From the NCBI RefSeq assembly GCF_000330705.1, contig NZ_ANAM01000003.1, positions 164,995 to 228,994 on the forward strand: a stretch of 64,000 nt of DNA, given 5' to 3'. The notes under the pieces were generated by a model that was given only the letters and a program-made list of their open reading frames with translations, was not told where the DNA came from and did no database searches. Shown in pieces: positions 49,535 through 57,776 of this stretch. The position numbers and the translations under genes are program-made. Every line of letters starts with the position of its first letter. Position 1 is the first letter of the stretch. Source of the DNA: Salinicoccus carnicancri Crm (GTDB lineage Bacteria; Bacillota; Bacilli; Staphylococcales; Salinicoccaceae).

Positions 49535-50376
49535 TGAAGCAGAATTATGCCTTTTTAGATGAGAACTCCAAGAAGGAGATCAGACGCAAGACGCTGAAAG
49601 CCATCGCGATTCCGGGTTATCAGGTACCTTTCGCATCAAGGGAACTTCCGATTGCCCGGGGCTGGGGGACGGGCGGTCTGCAGCTGACGCTGTCTCTTGT
49701 CGGTCAGTCGGACACTGTGAAAGTGATCGACCAGGGATCGGATGAATCGGTGAATGCGGTGAACATACGCAAGCTGATACAGGATACAACCGATGTCAAG
49801 GATACGATCCATACGGATGAGGCGACACTCATCCAGTCGAGGCACCGCATCCCTGAAGTGCCGCTCCGGCCGTATCAGATCCTGGTGCTGCAGGTGCCGC
49901 TTCCGGAACCGCTCCGGCCTGTGGAGCCGTCGGAACGCATCACGAAGATGCTGCATGCTGACAGGGAATACAGCGGCGCGTGGCTGCGGCTGTTCGAGCA
50001 GATCATGAAATATGGTTCAATTACGGATGATGCGGATTACCCCGTACTTGTGAACGGCCGTTACGTGATGGCCCCGAGCCCGATACCGCGGTTCGACAAT
50101 CCGAAAATGGAAAACAACGATGGGCTGATCCTGCTCGGGGCCGGGCGTGAGAAGAAAATCTATGCGGTGCCCCCCTACACGAAAGTGACGTCGCTCGCAT
50201 TCGATGACTATCCGTTCGAAGTCGAATCCTTCGATGATATTACATGCCGTGAGTCCGGATTGACGGGTGTGTATATGGATGAACTGGTGGATGAAGAGAC
50301 GGGTGAGACGTATTACGTTGCGAACGATACGAGCTTCATGCTTGAAGAAATGAACAAGGAAGGGTCTGTGAGATGA
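49534..50376 (+). CDS. phnJ: C-P lyase subunit PhnJ, degenerate iron-sulfur cysteine motif
   Basis: PhnJ is the radical-SAM subunit that cleaves the carbon-phosphorus bond. Length (280 aa) and nearly all the sequence match E. coli PhnJ, including AIAIPGYQVPFASRELPI with the glycine proposed to carry a radical (G28 here). The E. coli cysteines 241, 244, 266 and 272 (CX2CX21C plus the catalytic-type cysteine) align without gaps to C238, S241, A263 and M269: the text reads ITCRESG and YYVANDTSFM. C238 is the only cysteine in the protein. A conventional 4Fe-4S cluster cannot be held by this chain alone. phnK next to it has a new cysteine segment. The gene is otherwise intact. Confidence 0.93.
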   Translation: MKQNYAFLDENSKKEIRRKTLKAIAIPGYQVPFASRELPIARGWGTGGLQLTLSLVGQSDTVKVIDQGSDESVNAVNIRKLIQDTTDVKDTIHTDEATLIQSRHRIPEVPLRPYQILVLQVPLPEPLRPVEPSERITKMLHADREYSGAWLRLFEQIMKYGSITDDADYPVLVNGRYVMAPSPIPRFDNPKMENNDGLILLGAGREKKIYAVPPYTKVTSLAFDDYPFEVESFDDITCRESGLTGVYMDELVDEETGETYYVANDTSFMLEEMNKEGSVR

Positions 50377-51215
50377 GCAAACAGGGAAATATAGCGCTAA
50401 GTGTAAAAAATGTCAGCAAGCTTTACGGAGATGGGTGTGCCTACTGCGCAGCACCTGATGCGACGCTGGATAAGAACATCTGTCCGGAGTGCCGTACAGT
50501 CCATGCATGCAGGGATGTATCCTTCGATCTCCATAACGGGGAAATCCTCGGCGTCGTCGGTGAGAGCGGCAGTGGGAAGAGTACACTGATGAAGATGCTT
50601 TATTTCGACCAGGAGGCATCACACGGGACATATCACATTGATGATTTCGACAGCAGTGAATCGAGCGTGTTCGGATTGTCCGGCCAGGCGAAGCGGAAGA
50701 TCCGCAATGAAATTCTCGGCATGGTGTACCAGAATCCGGTATATGGCCTCAAGATGGACTTTTCATCCATGAGCAACATCGCTGAGAAACTGATTGCGGC
50801 CGGTTCGAGAAATGTAGGTGAAATGACCGGTACGGGTGACCATTTTCTCGATAAAGTGAACATTCCGCTGAACAGGAAATTCGATCCACCGGCCAACTTC
50901 TCGGGCGGTATGCAGCAGCGGGTGCAGATTGCGAAGGCGCTGTCCAACTATCCACCGGTGCTGCTGCTTGATGAGGTCACGACGGGACTCGACTTATCAG
51001 TACAGGCGGATGTCCTTGAACTGATAAAGGAAATCCAGCGTGAAATGGGCATCAGCATGGTCGTCGTCTCTCATGACCTGGCGATCATACGCATGCTTTG
51101 TGACCGCACGATGGTCATGCTGAACGGGGAAGTAATCGAAGCGGGAATAACAGACCAGATACTGGAAGACCCACAGCATGCCTACACGCAGCAGCTGGTC
51201 TATTCAATCCTATAG
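50373..51215 (+). CDS. phnK: C-P lyase ABC-type ATPase PhnK with inserted cysteine cluster
   Basis: 280 aa, about 28 longer than E. coli PhnK. The extra length is at 20-47: GCAYC (C22, C25), then ICPEC (C37, C40) and C46, a CX2C-X11-CX2C pattern like a zinc ribbon or iron-sulfur site, inserted just before VSFDLHNGEILG. ABC motifs are intact: Walker A GESGSGKST (67-75 region), signature FSGGMQQRVQIAKAL, Walker B VLLLDEVTTGLD (Val instead of Pro after DE), H-loop VVSHDLA. PhnK binds the PhnJ face of the core complex and uses ATP to drive turnover. It overlaps phnJ as ATGA. Confidence 0.93.
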   Translation: MSKQGNIALSVKNVSKLYGDGCAYCAAPDATLDKNICPECRTVHACRDVSFDLHNGEILGVVGESGSGKSTLMKMLYFDQEASHGTYHIDDFDSSESSVFGLSGQAKRKIRNEILGMVYQNPVYGLKMDFSSMSNIAEKLIAAGSRNVGEMTGTGDHFLDKVNIPLNRKFDPPANFSGGMQQRVQIAKALSNYPPVLLLDEVTTGLDLSVQADVLELIKEIQREMGISMVVVSHDLAIIRMLCDRTMVMLNGEVIEAGITDQILEDPQHAYTQQLVYSIL

Positions 51216-51227
51216 GAGGACGGGAAT

Positions 51228-52421
51228 TTGAAAGCAATCATTAATGGAAACGTCATTACAGAAACTGAAATCATGGAGAATGCAGCAGTCTTCATCGACG
51301 GGCAGTTCATCGTGGACATTCTCCCGATGGACGAGGCAGGTGCGGAACTGCTGGGGGTGAATGAAACCATCGATGCCAGAGGGGGCTTTGTTGCACCGGG
51401 GTTCATCGATATCCATTCGGACTACATCGAGGGTATCGTGGCGCCGCGGCCGACATCCCTCATGGATGTCAACATCGGCATCCGGGAATCGGAGCGTATA
51501 TTAAGCTCACACGGCATCACGACAATGTTCCACTCACTGTCCATATACCGGGAGGATCTCTTCGGCCACAAGCCGATAAGGGAGCCGGAGAATGTGCAGA
51601 AGCTGATAGAAGCAGTGGCGCGTACGCATGGAGAGAAGCATCTGATCCGCCATCGGCTGCATGCGAGGTTCGAACTCGACGCACTGGAGCAGCTGCCCAT
51701 ACTGAAAAGCCATATTGAAAAGGGCAATGTGCACCTTCTCAGCTTCATGGATCATACGCCGGGGCAGGGGCAGTACCGCAACATGGCGGTCTACAGGGAG
51801 ACGATGAAAAGCTACCAGAACATGAGTGATACCGAAATTGAACAGAAGATGCTGGACAAGCTCGATTACGAACATATCAGCTACGATGGTATGAAGGAGC
51901 TCGCGGAACTTGCACATTCCAAAAACATTGCGGTTGCCTCCCATGATGATGACTACATCGAACGGATCGATTTCAACGAGCGGCTGGGCACGACAATCAG
52001 CGAGTTCCCAATAACAATCGAAGTGGCGAAGTACGCCCATGACCTGGGACAGCACACCATTGCCGGGGCACCGAACATCATGCTCGGCGGTTCGCATTCG
52101 GGGAACCTGAACGCAGCGGAGGCGATTTCAGAAGGCTGCATCTCGATACTCTGCAGCGACTATTATCCGGCGGCGATGCTGCATTCCGTGTTCAAGCTGC
52201 ACAGGGAATACGATCATCCGCTTGAAGAAGTCATCAAGCTGATTACACTGAACCCGGCAGAGGCGGTCAACATGGACCATGAAATCGGCTCGATCCGGAT
52301 GGGCAAGAAGGCGGATATCAATGTGATCCAGTTCAACGAAGGCTATCCGGTCGTAACGGAATGCATCGTGGACGGCGCTGTCATATCCAGATACCATTAC
52401 CGAGTGGACGAGGAGGCCTAG
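51228..52421 (+). CDS. phnM: ribosyl-phosphonate triphosphate diphosphatase PhnM
   Basis: 397 aa amidohydrolase-fold enzyme that removes pyrophosphate from ribose-1-phosphonate-5-triphosphate. Conserved segments are GGFVAPGFIDIHSDYIEGIVAPRPTSLMD (metal-binding H-x-D near 58-66), GITTMFHSLSIYRED, HARFELDALEQL, LLSFMDHTPGQGQYRN, ASHDDDYIE, EFPITIEVAKYAH, GAPNIMLGGSHSGNLNAAEA and CSDYYPAAML. Start is TTG 51228 behind AGGAGGACGGGAAT. Gene order is K-M-L here, rather than K-L-M of E. coli. PhnL starts three bases after the stop. Confidence 0.95.
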   Translation: MKAIINGNVITETEIMENAAVFIDGQFIVDILPMDEAGAELLGVNETIDARGGFVAPGFIDIHSDYIEGIVAPRPTSLMDVNIGIRESERILSSHGITTMFHSLSIYREDLFGHKPIREPENVQKLIEAVARTHGEKHLIRHRLHARFELDALEQLPILKSHIEKGNVHLLSFMDHTPGQGQYRNMAVYRETMKSYQNMSDTEIEQKMLDKLDYEHISYDGMKELAELAHSKNIAVASHDDDYIERIDFNERLGTTISEFPITIEVAKYAHDLGQHTIAGAPNIMLGGSHSGNLNAAEAISEGCISILCSDYYPAAMLHSVFKLHREYDHPLEEVIKLITLNPAEAVNMDHEIGSIRMGKKADINVIQFNEGYPVVTECIVDGAVISRYHYRVDEEA

Positions 52422-52423
52422 AA

Positions 52424-53119
52424 ATGCTGAGTGTTGAAAACATTACAAAATCATTTACAATACACCATCTTGACCAGACGAGGAAGGCGATTGATGAGAT
52501 CAGCCTGCATGTGAACAAAGGTGAATTCCTGGGAATCGTCGGCCGCAGCGGCAGCGGGAAAAGCACGATACTCAAAAGCATCTATGGCACTTATATGCCT
52601 GAGTCGGGTGCCATCATGTATCATTCGAAGGACAACGGGCCGGTGAACATACTGGAAATCAATGATTATGAGCTGATAAAACTGCGCAAAAGCGAAATCG
52701 GCTATGTATCCCAGTTTCTTAAAGTGATGCCTCGGACGACGAGCCTGGAACTTGTAACAGGGTCACTGCTTGAAATGGGGGAGGAAAGGGGGAGTGCCTT
52801 AAAGCAGGCAAAGGAGGCGCTGCGCCACTATGATATCCCTGAATCCCTCTGGGACAACTACCCGAATACATTCTCAGGCGGCGAGAAGCTCCGGCTCAAT
52901 ATCGCACGCGCGACAGTCAAGGCACCAAGACTCCTATTACTCGATGAACCGACGGCCTCACTCGATAATGACTCCAAAGTCAAAGTCCGTGAGGCGATTG
53001 CCAAACTGAAGGCGGAGGGGACGACACTCGTCGGCATATTCCATGACCTGGAGTTCATGGACGGACTGTGTGACAGTGTGTTCGACATGACGGACAAGAC
53101 GCTGAGGCATGTGCAATGA
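52424..53119 (+). CDS. phnL: C-P lyase ABC-type ATPase PhnL
   Basis: 231 aa, the E. coli length. Walker A GRSGSGKST (about 42-50), YVSQFLKVMPRTTSLELV, signature TFSGGEKLRLNIARA, Walker B LLLLDEPTASLD and GIFHDLEF are all present. PhnL is required with PhnG-PhnI for the first step on ATP and binds over PhnK in the E. coli complex. No extra cysteines occur here, unlike PhnK. ATG 52424 follows AGGAGGCCTAGAA; the frame open to 52361 overlaps phnM and is not used. The stop overlaps the next gene as ATGA. Confidence 0.94.
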   Translation: MLSVENITKSFTIHHLDQTRKAIDEISLHVNKGEFLGIVGRSGSGKSTILKSIYGTYMPESGAIMYHSKDNGPVNILEINDYELIKLRKSEIGYVSQFLKVMPRTTSLELVTGSLLEMGEERGSALKQAKEALRHYDIPESLWDNYPNTFSGGEKLRLNIARATVKAPRLLLLDEPTASLDNDSKVKVREAIAKLKAEGTTLVGIFHDLEFMDGLCDSVFDMTDKTLRHVQ

Positions 53120-53949
53120 CACGAATCGACCTGCACGTCCACAGCAGTCTGTCGGATGGCTCTGATTCATACAGGAAAGTTCTTGAGACAGCCAGGGAGA
53201 ATGATGTGGAAATTCTGAGTTTTGTCGACCATGACATTACATCCACCTACCGGCCTGCATCATTTGTTGCGAGGGAATTCGGCATCCGGCTGATTCCCGG
53301 GATTGAAATTTCGGCCTACGACTTCAAAAGGGAACGCAAAGTGCATGTGCTGGGATACAACTATGACCCGGATGCCGGGAATATCCATAAACTGACAAAA
53401 CCGCTGCTTGCGCGCCGCCATGCGCATTCGATCTGGCAGATCGGGCAGATTCGGAAATACGGCATCGATGCAAATGCGGAGCGGATCATTTCAAGGCTCA
53501 TCCATGGTCAGACAATCTACAAACAGCACATCATGGAAGATATTACGGATGCGCCCTATATGTCGGAGGAATATCAGAATCTCTACAGGAAGCTGTTCAA
53601 AGGTACGGGTCCTGCAGCCGGGGATATCGAATACATCGATGTCAAAGAAGCGATACGTGCCATAAAGGCGGATCATGGCCTTGTCGTGATCGCCCATCCG
53701 GGACAGCTCGACAGCTACGACATGATAGAAGAGTGTGTGGACCTTGGAATCGACGGCATCGAGCAGTTTCACCCGGATCATGGACCTGAAGACATCAAAC
53801 GTGCGGGCCGGATGGCAAAAAGACATGGCCTGTTCACCACCGGCGGCTCAGATTACCATGGGCACTTTGGCGCACAGGTGAACGTCGGGATTGATAAGGG
53901 TTTATTAACAAACGATCCTTTTGATGAAGTTCCGGATAAGAACTGTTAA
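53116..53949 (+). CDS. PHP-domain phosphoesterase, probable phosphoribosyl 1,2-cyclic phosphate hydrolase
   Basis: 277 aa PHP-family enzyme. Metal ligands are in RIDLHVHSSLSDGSDSY (3-19; H-x-H), FVDHDIT, IPGIEISAYD, HVLGYNYDP, VIAHPGQLD and TTGGSDYHGHFG. C-P lyase produces 5-phosphoribosyl 1,2-cyclic phosphate. In E. coli PhnP then PhnN deal with it; a PHP enzyme in Eggerthella (called PhnPP) is known to hydrolyse both ester bonds to ribose 5-phosphate. Position immediately after phnL (4-base overlap) and the absence of phnP and phnN in the cluster make this the best assignment. Its exact product is inferred. Confidence 0.82.
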   Translation: MTRIDLHVHSSLSDGSDSYRKVLETARENDVEILSFVDHDITSTYRPASFVAREFGIRLIPGIEISAYDFKRERKVHVLGYNYDPDAGNIHKLTKPLLARRHAHSIWQIGQIRKYGIDANAERIISRLIHGQTIYKQHIMEDITDAPYMSEEYQNLYRKLFKGTGPAAGDIEYIDVKEAIRAIKADHGLVVIAHPGQLDSYDMIEECVDLGIDGIEQFHPDHGPEDIKRAGRMAKRHGLFTTGGSDYHGHFGAQVNVGIDKGLLTNDPFDEVPDKNC

Positions 53950-53955
53950 GTATGT

Positions 53956-53970
53956 GTAAATCATGTTTAC
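53956..53970 (+). promoter_or_regulatory. inverted repeat before phnD
   Basis: GTAAA-TCATG-TTTAC lies in the 81-base gap between the PHP gene and phnD, the largest gap in the operon. It may mark a second regulatory point. Confidence 0.35.
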
Positions 53971-54030
53971 TGTCAGGAAGAAACAACGTTTAATGGGGAA
54001 GTAATAAAAATTAAGGAGTTGTATGAACTT

Positions 54031-55077
54031 ATGAAAAAATGGTTGTTGGGTCTGGCATCTTTATCTCTTGTACTATCGGCGTGCAGCAATGATTCCGGCG
54101 GCAGTGAAGCGAGTGCGGACAGTGAGTCCGGTGGTGATGATACGCTGACGATGGTATGGTATCCGAACGAGTCGGGCAATGAACTCAAGGATGCACGGGA
54201 TGAAATCGGCGGCATCATCGAAGAGGCGACAGGTAAGACGGTGGAACATGAGCTGACGACCGACTACGCGATTGCGATTGAAAGCCTTGTGAATGACAAT
54301 GCAGATCTCGCTTTCACAGGTGCTGAAGGCTACATCCAGGCAAAAGAGCGAAACGATGCCATCGAGCCGATGGTCGTTCCATCCGGGGAGAGCGGCACAC
54401 TTGATGACGCAATGTATCACAGCTGGTTTGCAGCACTGCCTGAGAACATGGAGCAGTATGAGACCGGCGATGGCGAATATGGCCTCGATAACTTTGCGGA
54501 CAAGAAGTTCTCATTCGTATCGGCATCCTCCACTTCCGGATTCAAAGTGCCCGGGTCGACACTTGTAGATGAATTTTCAGGTCAGGAAGGATATGACAAC
54601 CTGACGACCGATAACATATCTGAGAACGGCAACCTTTTCTCCGAAGTGATGTTCGGCAACTCCCACCAGGGCTCAGCTGTGAACCTGCTGACGGGCAAAG
54701 CCGATCTCGCAGCCTTCTGTGACACATGCCTCGGGAACTATGTTGAACTTTCAGAAGGGGAGGAAAACACACCGGGGGCCATCTATGAAGTATCAGAAGA
54801 TGCAGCTGCACCTTTTGAGAACCTTGCAGGTGAAGAGTTCGGCATCCTGTCGGCAACTCCTGTACTGAATGCACCGTTCGTTGCCAACACCAATAATCTG
54901 GGTGAAGAGGAAATTGCCAAGATCACCGAAGAACTGGCTTCAGAAGAAACGGCAGCGAACGAAAAGATTTTCGTCCCTGAAGATCAGGAAGGCGGACTGT
55001 TCACGAAATCCGCAGATGAGAGATTCGTTGAAGTTGAAGATGAGTGGTTCGATCCGGTCAGGGAACTTGGACAATAA
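54031..55077 (+). CDS. phnD: phosphonate ABC transporter substrate-binding lipoprotein PhnD
   Basis: 348 aa. The signal peptide ends in lipobox LSAC, giving a lipid-anchored binding protein; a Ser/Gly/Glu-rich linker follows. The PhnD/THI5-like fold starts at LTMVWYPNESGNELKDARDEI and includes TTDYAIAIESLVNDNADLAFTG and the DFKKFSFVSASSTSGFKVP-like loop that binds phosphonate (here ADKKFSFVSASSTSGF). It delivers phosphonates to PhnE. ATG 54031 puts the signal peptide at the start; an in-frame TTG at 54019 is nearer AAGGAG but less likely. Confidence 0.93.
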   Translation: MKKWLLGLASLSLVLSACSNDSGGSEASADSESGGDDTLTMVWYPNESGNELKDARDEIGGIIEEATGKTVEHELTTDYAIAIESLVNDNADLAFTGAEGYIQAKERNDAIEPMVVPSGESGTLDDAMYHSWFAALPENMEQYETGDGEYGLDNFADKKFSFVSASSTSGFKVPGSTLVDEFSGQEGYDNLTTDNISENGNLFSEVMFGNSHQGSAVNLLTGKADLAAFCDTCLGNYVELSEGEENTPGAIYEVSEDAAAPFENLAGEEFGILSATPVLNAPFVANTNNLGEEEIAKITEELASEETAANEKIFVPEDQEGGLFTKSADERFVEVEDEWFDPVRELGQ

Positions 55078-55096
55078 GACGCATCAATTCCTGGGG

Positions 55097-55122
55097 GCGG
55101 AGGCGGATGCCTCCGCTCTTTT
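55097..55122 (+). terminator. attenuating hairpin between phnD and phnC
   Basis: GCGGAGGC and GCCTCCGC pair around GGAT, followed by TCTTTTAT. A partial terminator here would raise PhnD above the permease proteins and also protect the phnD message. Confidence 0.7.
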
Positions 55123-55141
55123 ATATGAAAGGTGATTTTCA

Positions 55142-56026
55142 ATGGTATTGAAGACAAAGGAAAGGCAACAGCTGGCAGGACAGGAAAAGAAGGCGGACGA
55201 CATCGTCTTCCCTTTCGACAGTGACGAACACAGGCCGCTGGATACAAAAAAAGATGATGCACCGGTAATCATGGAAATCAGCAATATCGACAAGGCATAT
55301 TCAGGTGATAAAAAAGTGCTCAACGACATTGCTTTCGATATCAGGCAGGGTGAAGTCCTGTCCATCATCGGGCCGTCGGGTGCGGGGAAGTCGACACTGC
55401 TGCGGGTCATCAACCGCATGATTGAACCTTCCCGGGGCAGCATCACATTCCAGGGCGAGGATACGCTTTCGATGAAAGGCAGGAAACTCCGCAGCATGCG
55501 CACGGACATCGGCATGATCTTCCAGCACTACAACCTCGTAGACCGGTCCAGCGTGTTTGAAAATGTGCTGCACGGACTGCTTGGGTATAAGAACAGCCTG
55601 CAGGGGATATTCTCCCTTTACACTGAAGCGGAGAAGCAGCGGGCAGTCGAGATCATCACGGAACTGGGCATTTCAGAACAGCTCTACAAGCGCTGTGATG
55701 AACTGAGCGGCGGGCAGAAGCAGCGGGTCGGCATCGCACGGGCGCTGATCCAGGACCCGAAGATCATATTGTGTGACGAACCGATTGCTTCTCTCGACCC
55801 GAACGCCTCCAGGACCATCATGGAATACTTGAGGCGGATTTCCCGCGAGCGGGGCATCACGATCGTCGTGAACCTGCATCAGCTGGATGCAGCCAAACAG
55901 TATTCTGACCGCATCATCGGCCTGAATGGCGGCCGCATTGTATATAACGGTAATCCTGACGACATAGATCCCGACACCATCAGTCGCATCTATGGGTCAA
56001 AGCTTGATGAACTGATTGTGGAGTAG
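55142..56026 (+). CDS. phnC: phosphonate ABC transporter ATP-binding protein PhnC
   Basis: 294 aa. Walker A GPSGAGKST, signature ELSGGQKQRVGIARAL, Walker B ILCDEPIASLDP and the H-loop NLHQLDAAKQYS are in place. An N-terminal extension of about 43 residues (before MEISNIDKAYSG) is charged and not part of the ABC fold; PhnC proteins are usually near 260 aa. The extension seems translated because AAGGTGATTTTCA sits properly before ATG 55142, whereas the internal Met has no such site. It powers the PhnE channels. Confidence 0.92.
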   Translation: MVLKTKERQQLAGQEKKADDIVFPFDSDEHRPLDTKKDDAPVIMEISNIDKAYSGDKKVLNDIAFDIRQGEVLSIIGPSGAGKSTLLRVINRMIEPSRGSITFQGEDTLSMKGRKLRSMRTDIGMIFQHYNLVDRSSVFENVLHGLLGYKNSLQGIFSLYTEAEKQRAVEIITELGISEQLYKRCDELSGGQKQRVGIARALIQDPKIILCDEPIASLDPNASRTIMEYLRRISRERGITIVVNLHQLDAAKQYSDRIIGLNGGRIVYNGNPDDIDPDTISRIYGSKLDELIVE

Positions 56027-56030
56027 GTGG

Positions 56031-56849
56031 ATGGATATGGATAAAATGAATATTCAGCATGCAGGCGACGTCAATATAATACGGAAGAAGCATATGAAGC
56101 TGTTTTTTGCAGGTCTTGTCATCATCGCTCTCGTCTTCGGCGCAGGAGCTGTAACGAATTACAATCACATCGAAGGTGTCATGTCGATTCCGGCAGCATT
56201 CCAGTGGCTTTTTGCCAATATGCTGTTCAGCGGCAGCACACTGTCCAACCTGCCGAATGTACTGCGTCTCCTTTGGGAAACGATTCTGATTTCAATAGTG
56301 TCGACGACGACAGCGGCAGTGTTTGCCGGCATTTTCGCAATCATGGGGTCAAAACTCACGGCTGTGAATCCCGTATTGATGTATGCGGCCAAACTGACTG
56401 CCTCTGTTTCACGTAACATACCGGTCGTGGCGTGGGCGCTGATCCTTGTCATCAGTTTCGGTACGAACGCAGCCACCGGATTTCTGGCACTGTTCTTTGC
56501 GACATTCGGCTTCCTTGTGCGTGCATTCATCGAAACAATCGATGAGGCATCGAAGGATACCGTGGAGGCATTGAGGGCCACCGGTGCAACATATCCGCAG
56601 GTCATCGCCAAAGCGGTCATCCCTGAAGCGATGCCGCAGATGTTCAGCTGGATGCTGTTCATGATCGAGACCAACATCAGAAGCGCAACGCTCGTCGGTC
56701 TGCTGACGGGGACGGGCATCGGCTATCTGTTCGACCTGTACTACAAGCAGCTGAACTATGAAATGGTGTCGCTGATCACCCTCGCAATCGTCATCGCGGT
56801 GCTGATCATTGAATGGATGTCGAATCTCATCAGAAGGGAGATACTGTAA
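56031..56849 (+). CDS. phnE: phosphonate ABC transporter permease PhnE (first copy)
   Basis: About 272 aa with six membrane segments. The EAA loop reads EALRATGATYPQVIAKAVIPEAMPQ (landmark near 180-205), which docks to PhnC. FGTNAATGFLALFFATFGFLVRAFIETIDE precedes it. Starts at 56031 and 56037 are both possible behind TAGGTGG. The paralogous second permease follows with an overlapping start. Two different PhnE subunits probably form a heterodimeric channel. Confidence 0.9.
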   Translation: MDMDKMNIQHAGDVNIIRKKHMKLFFAGLVIIALVFGAGAVTNYNHIEGVMSIPAAFQWLFANMLFSGSTLSNLPNVLRLLWETILISIVSTTTAAVFAGIFAIMGSKLTAVNPVLMYAAKLTASVSRNIPVVAWALILVISFGTNAATGFLALFFATFGFLVRAFIETIDEASKDTVEALRATGATYPQVIAKAVIPEAMPQMFSWMLFMIETNIRSATLVGLLTGTGIGYLFDLYYKQLNYEMVSLITLAIVIAVLIIEWMSNLIRREIL

Positions 56850-57670
56850 TGGAGCATGCAATAGAGAAGGATGGAAAAGGCCGCATCAAGATCAGCCGGT
56901 TAAACGGCGGGCAGCAGAAATTCAGGCTGCTGATGATCGGGACGGCAATATTCACAGTCATCGGATTCTTCCTGCTCGACTACAGCGGCCTTCAGCTGTG
57001 GCCGGCAATTACAGGTACGCTCGGCAACCTGAAAATGATGTTCCTTGAGCCGCAGCTGAACCAGGTCGGTTTCGGTTCAGCGATGTATCAGGTACTTGTG
57101 ACACTGTCACTTGCATTCCTGTCCACCATCCTTGGTGCGGTCATTTCAATCTTCCTCGCCTTCGGGGCAGCCGTGAACCTCTCCAGACCATGGATCAGCC
57201 GGTCGATCAAGGGATTCATCACGGTGATCCGCGCTGTGCCGACAGTCCTCTGGGTATTGATATTCGCCATTGCAGCCGGTCTCGGTGCAGTGGCGGCAGT
57301 CATCGGCATGCTGTTCCATTCGGTGGCATATCTGGTGAAGGCCTACTCCGAGGCATTCGAGGAAATCGACGAAGGAAAGATCGAGGCACTGCGTGCCACA
57401 GGTTCAAGCTATGCACATATCCTTTTCCAGGTCGTCGTACCCCAGACGAAGTCGTTCTTGATCGCATGGACATTCCTCAGGTTTGAGATAAACTTCGGTG
57501 TCGCCGTTGCAATGGGCGCAGCAGCAGGCGCCGGCGGCATAGGGTATGAGCTGTTCATGTCAAGCTCATTCTACTATGATATGAATGAAGTCGGCATGAT
57601 CACATACATGATACTGATCGTCGCTGTGATATTGGAGCTCGCTGCGAATAAGCTGAAGAATGCGGCGTGA
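56849..57670 (+). CDS. phnE: phosphonate ABC transporter permease PhnE (second copy)
   Basis: 273 aa, paralogous to the upstream permease with six membrane segments. The EAA loop is EALRATGSSYAHILFQVVVPQTKSF, and GFITVIRAVPTVLWVLIFAIAAGLG is the typical central segment. The ATG overlaps the previous stop by one base (TAATG) with GGGAG upstream. It is the last gene of the operon, followed by a strong terminator. Confidence 0.92.
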   Translation: MEHAIEKDGKGRIKISRLNGGQQKFRLLMIGTAIFTVIGFFLLDYSGLQLWPAITGTLGNLKMMFLEPQLNQVGFGSAMYQVLVTLSLAFLSTILGAVISIFLAFGAAVNLSRPWISRSIKGFITVIRAVPTVLWVLIFAIAAGLGAVAAVIGMLFHSVAYLVKAYSEAFEEIDEGKIEALRATGSSYAHILFQVVVPQTKSFLIAWTFLRFEINFGVAVAMGAAAGAGGIGYELFMSSSFYYDMNEVGMITYMILIVAVILELAANKLKNAA

Positions 57671-57679
57671 TAGTAACAG

Positions 57680-57709
57680 AAAAAGCCACCCGGGACGGGT
57701 GGCTTTTTT
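57680..57709 (+). terminator. terminator of the phn operon
   Basis: AAAAAGCCACCC and GGGTGGCTTTTTT pair around a short GGGAC loop, 10 bases past the phnE stop. Confidence 0.93.
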
Positions 57710-57739
57710 ACTGTGGAGAAGAATCTGTGCCATCAAAAA

Positions 57740-57765
57740 AAGCCGGCGAAATAGATCGCCGGCCT
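57740..57765 (-). terminator. terminator of the YeeE/YedE gene
   Basis: On the minus strand GCCGGCG and CGCCGGC pair around ATCTATTT, followed by TTTTTTTGATGG. Confidence 0.9.
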
Positions 57766-57776
57766 TTGGAGTTTAT

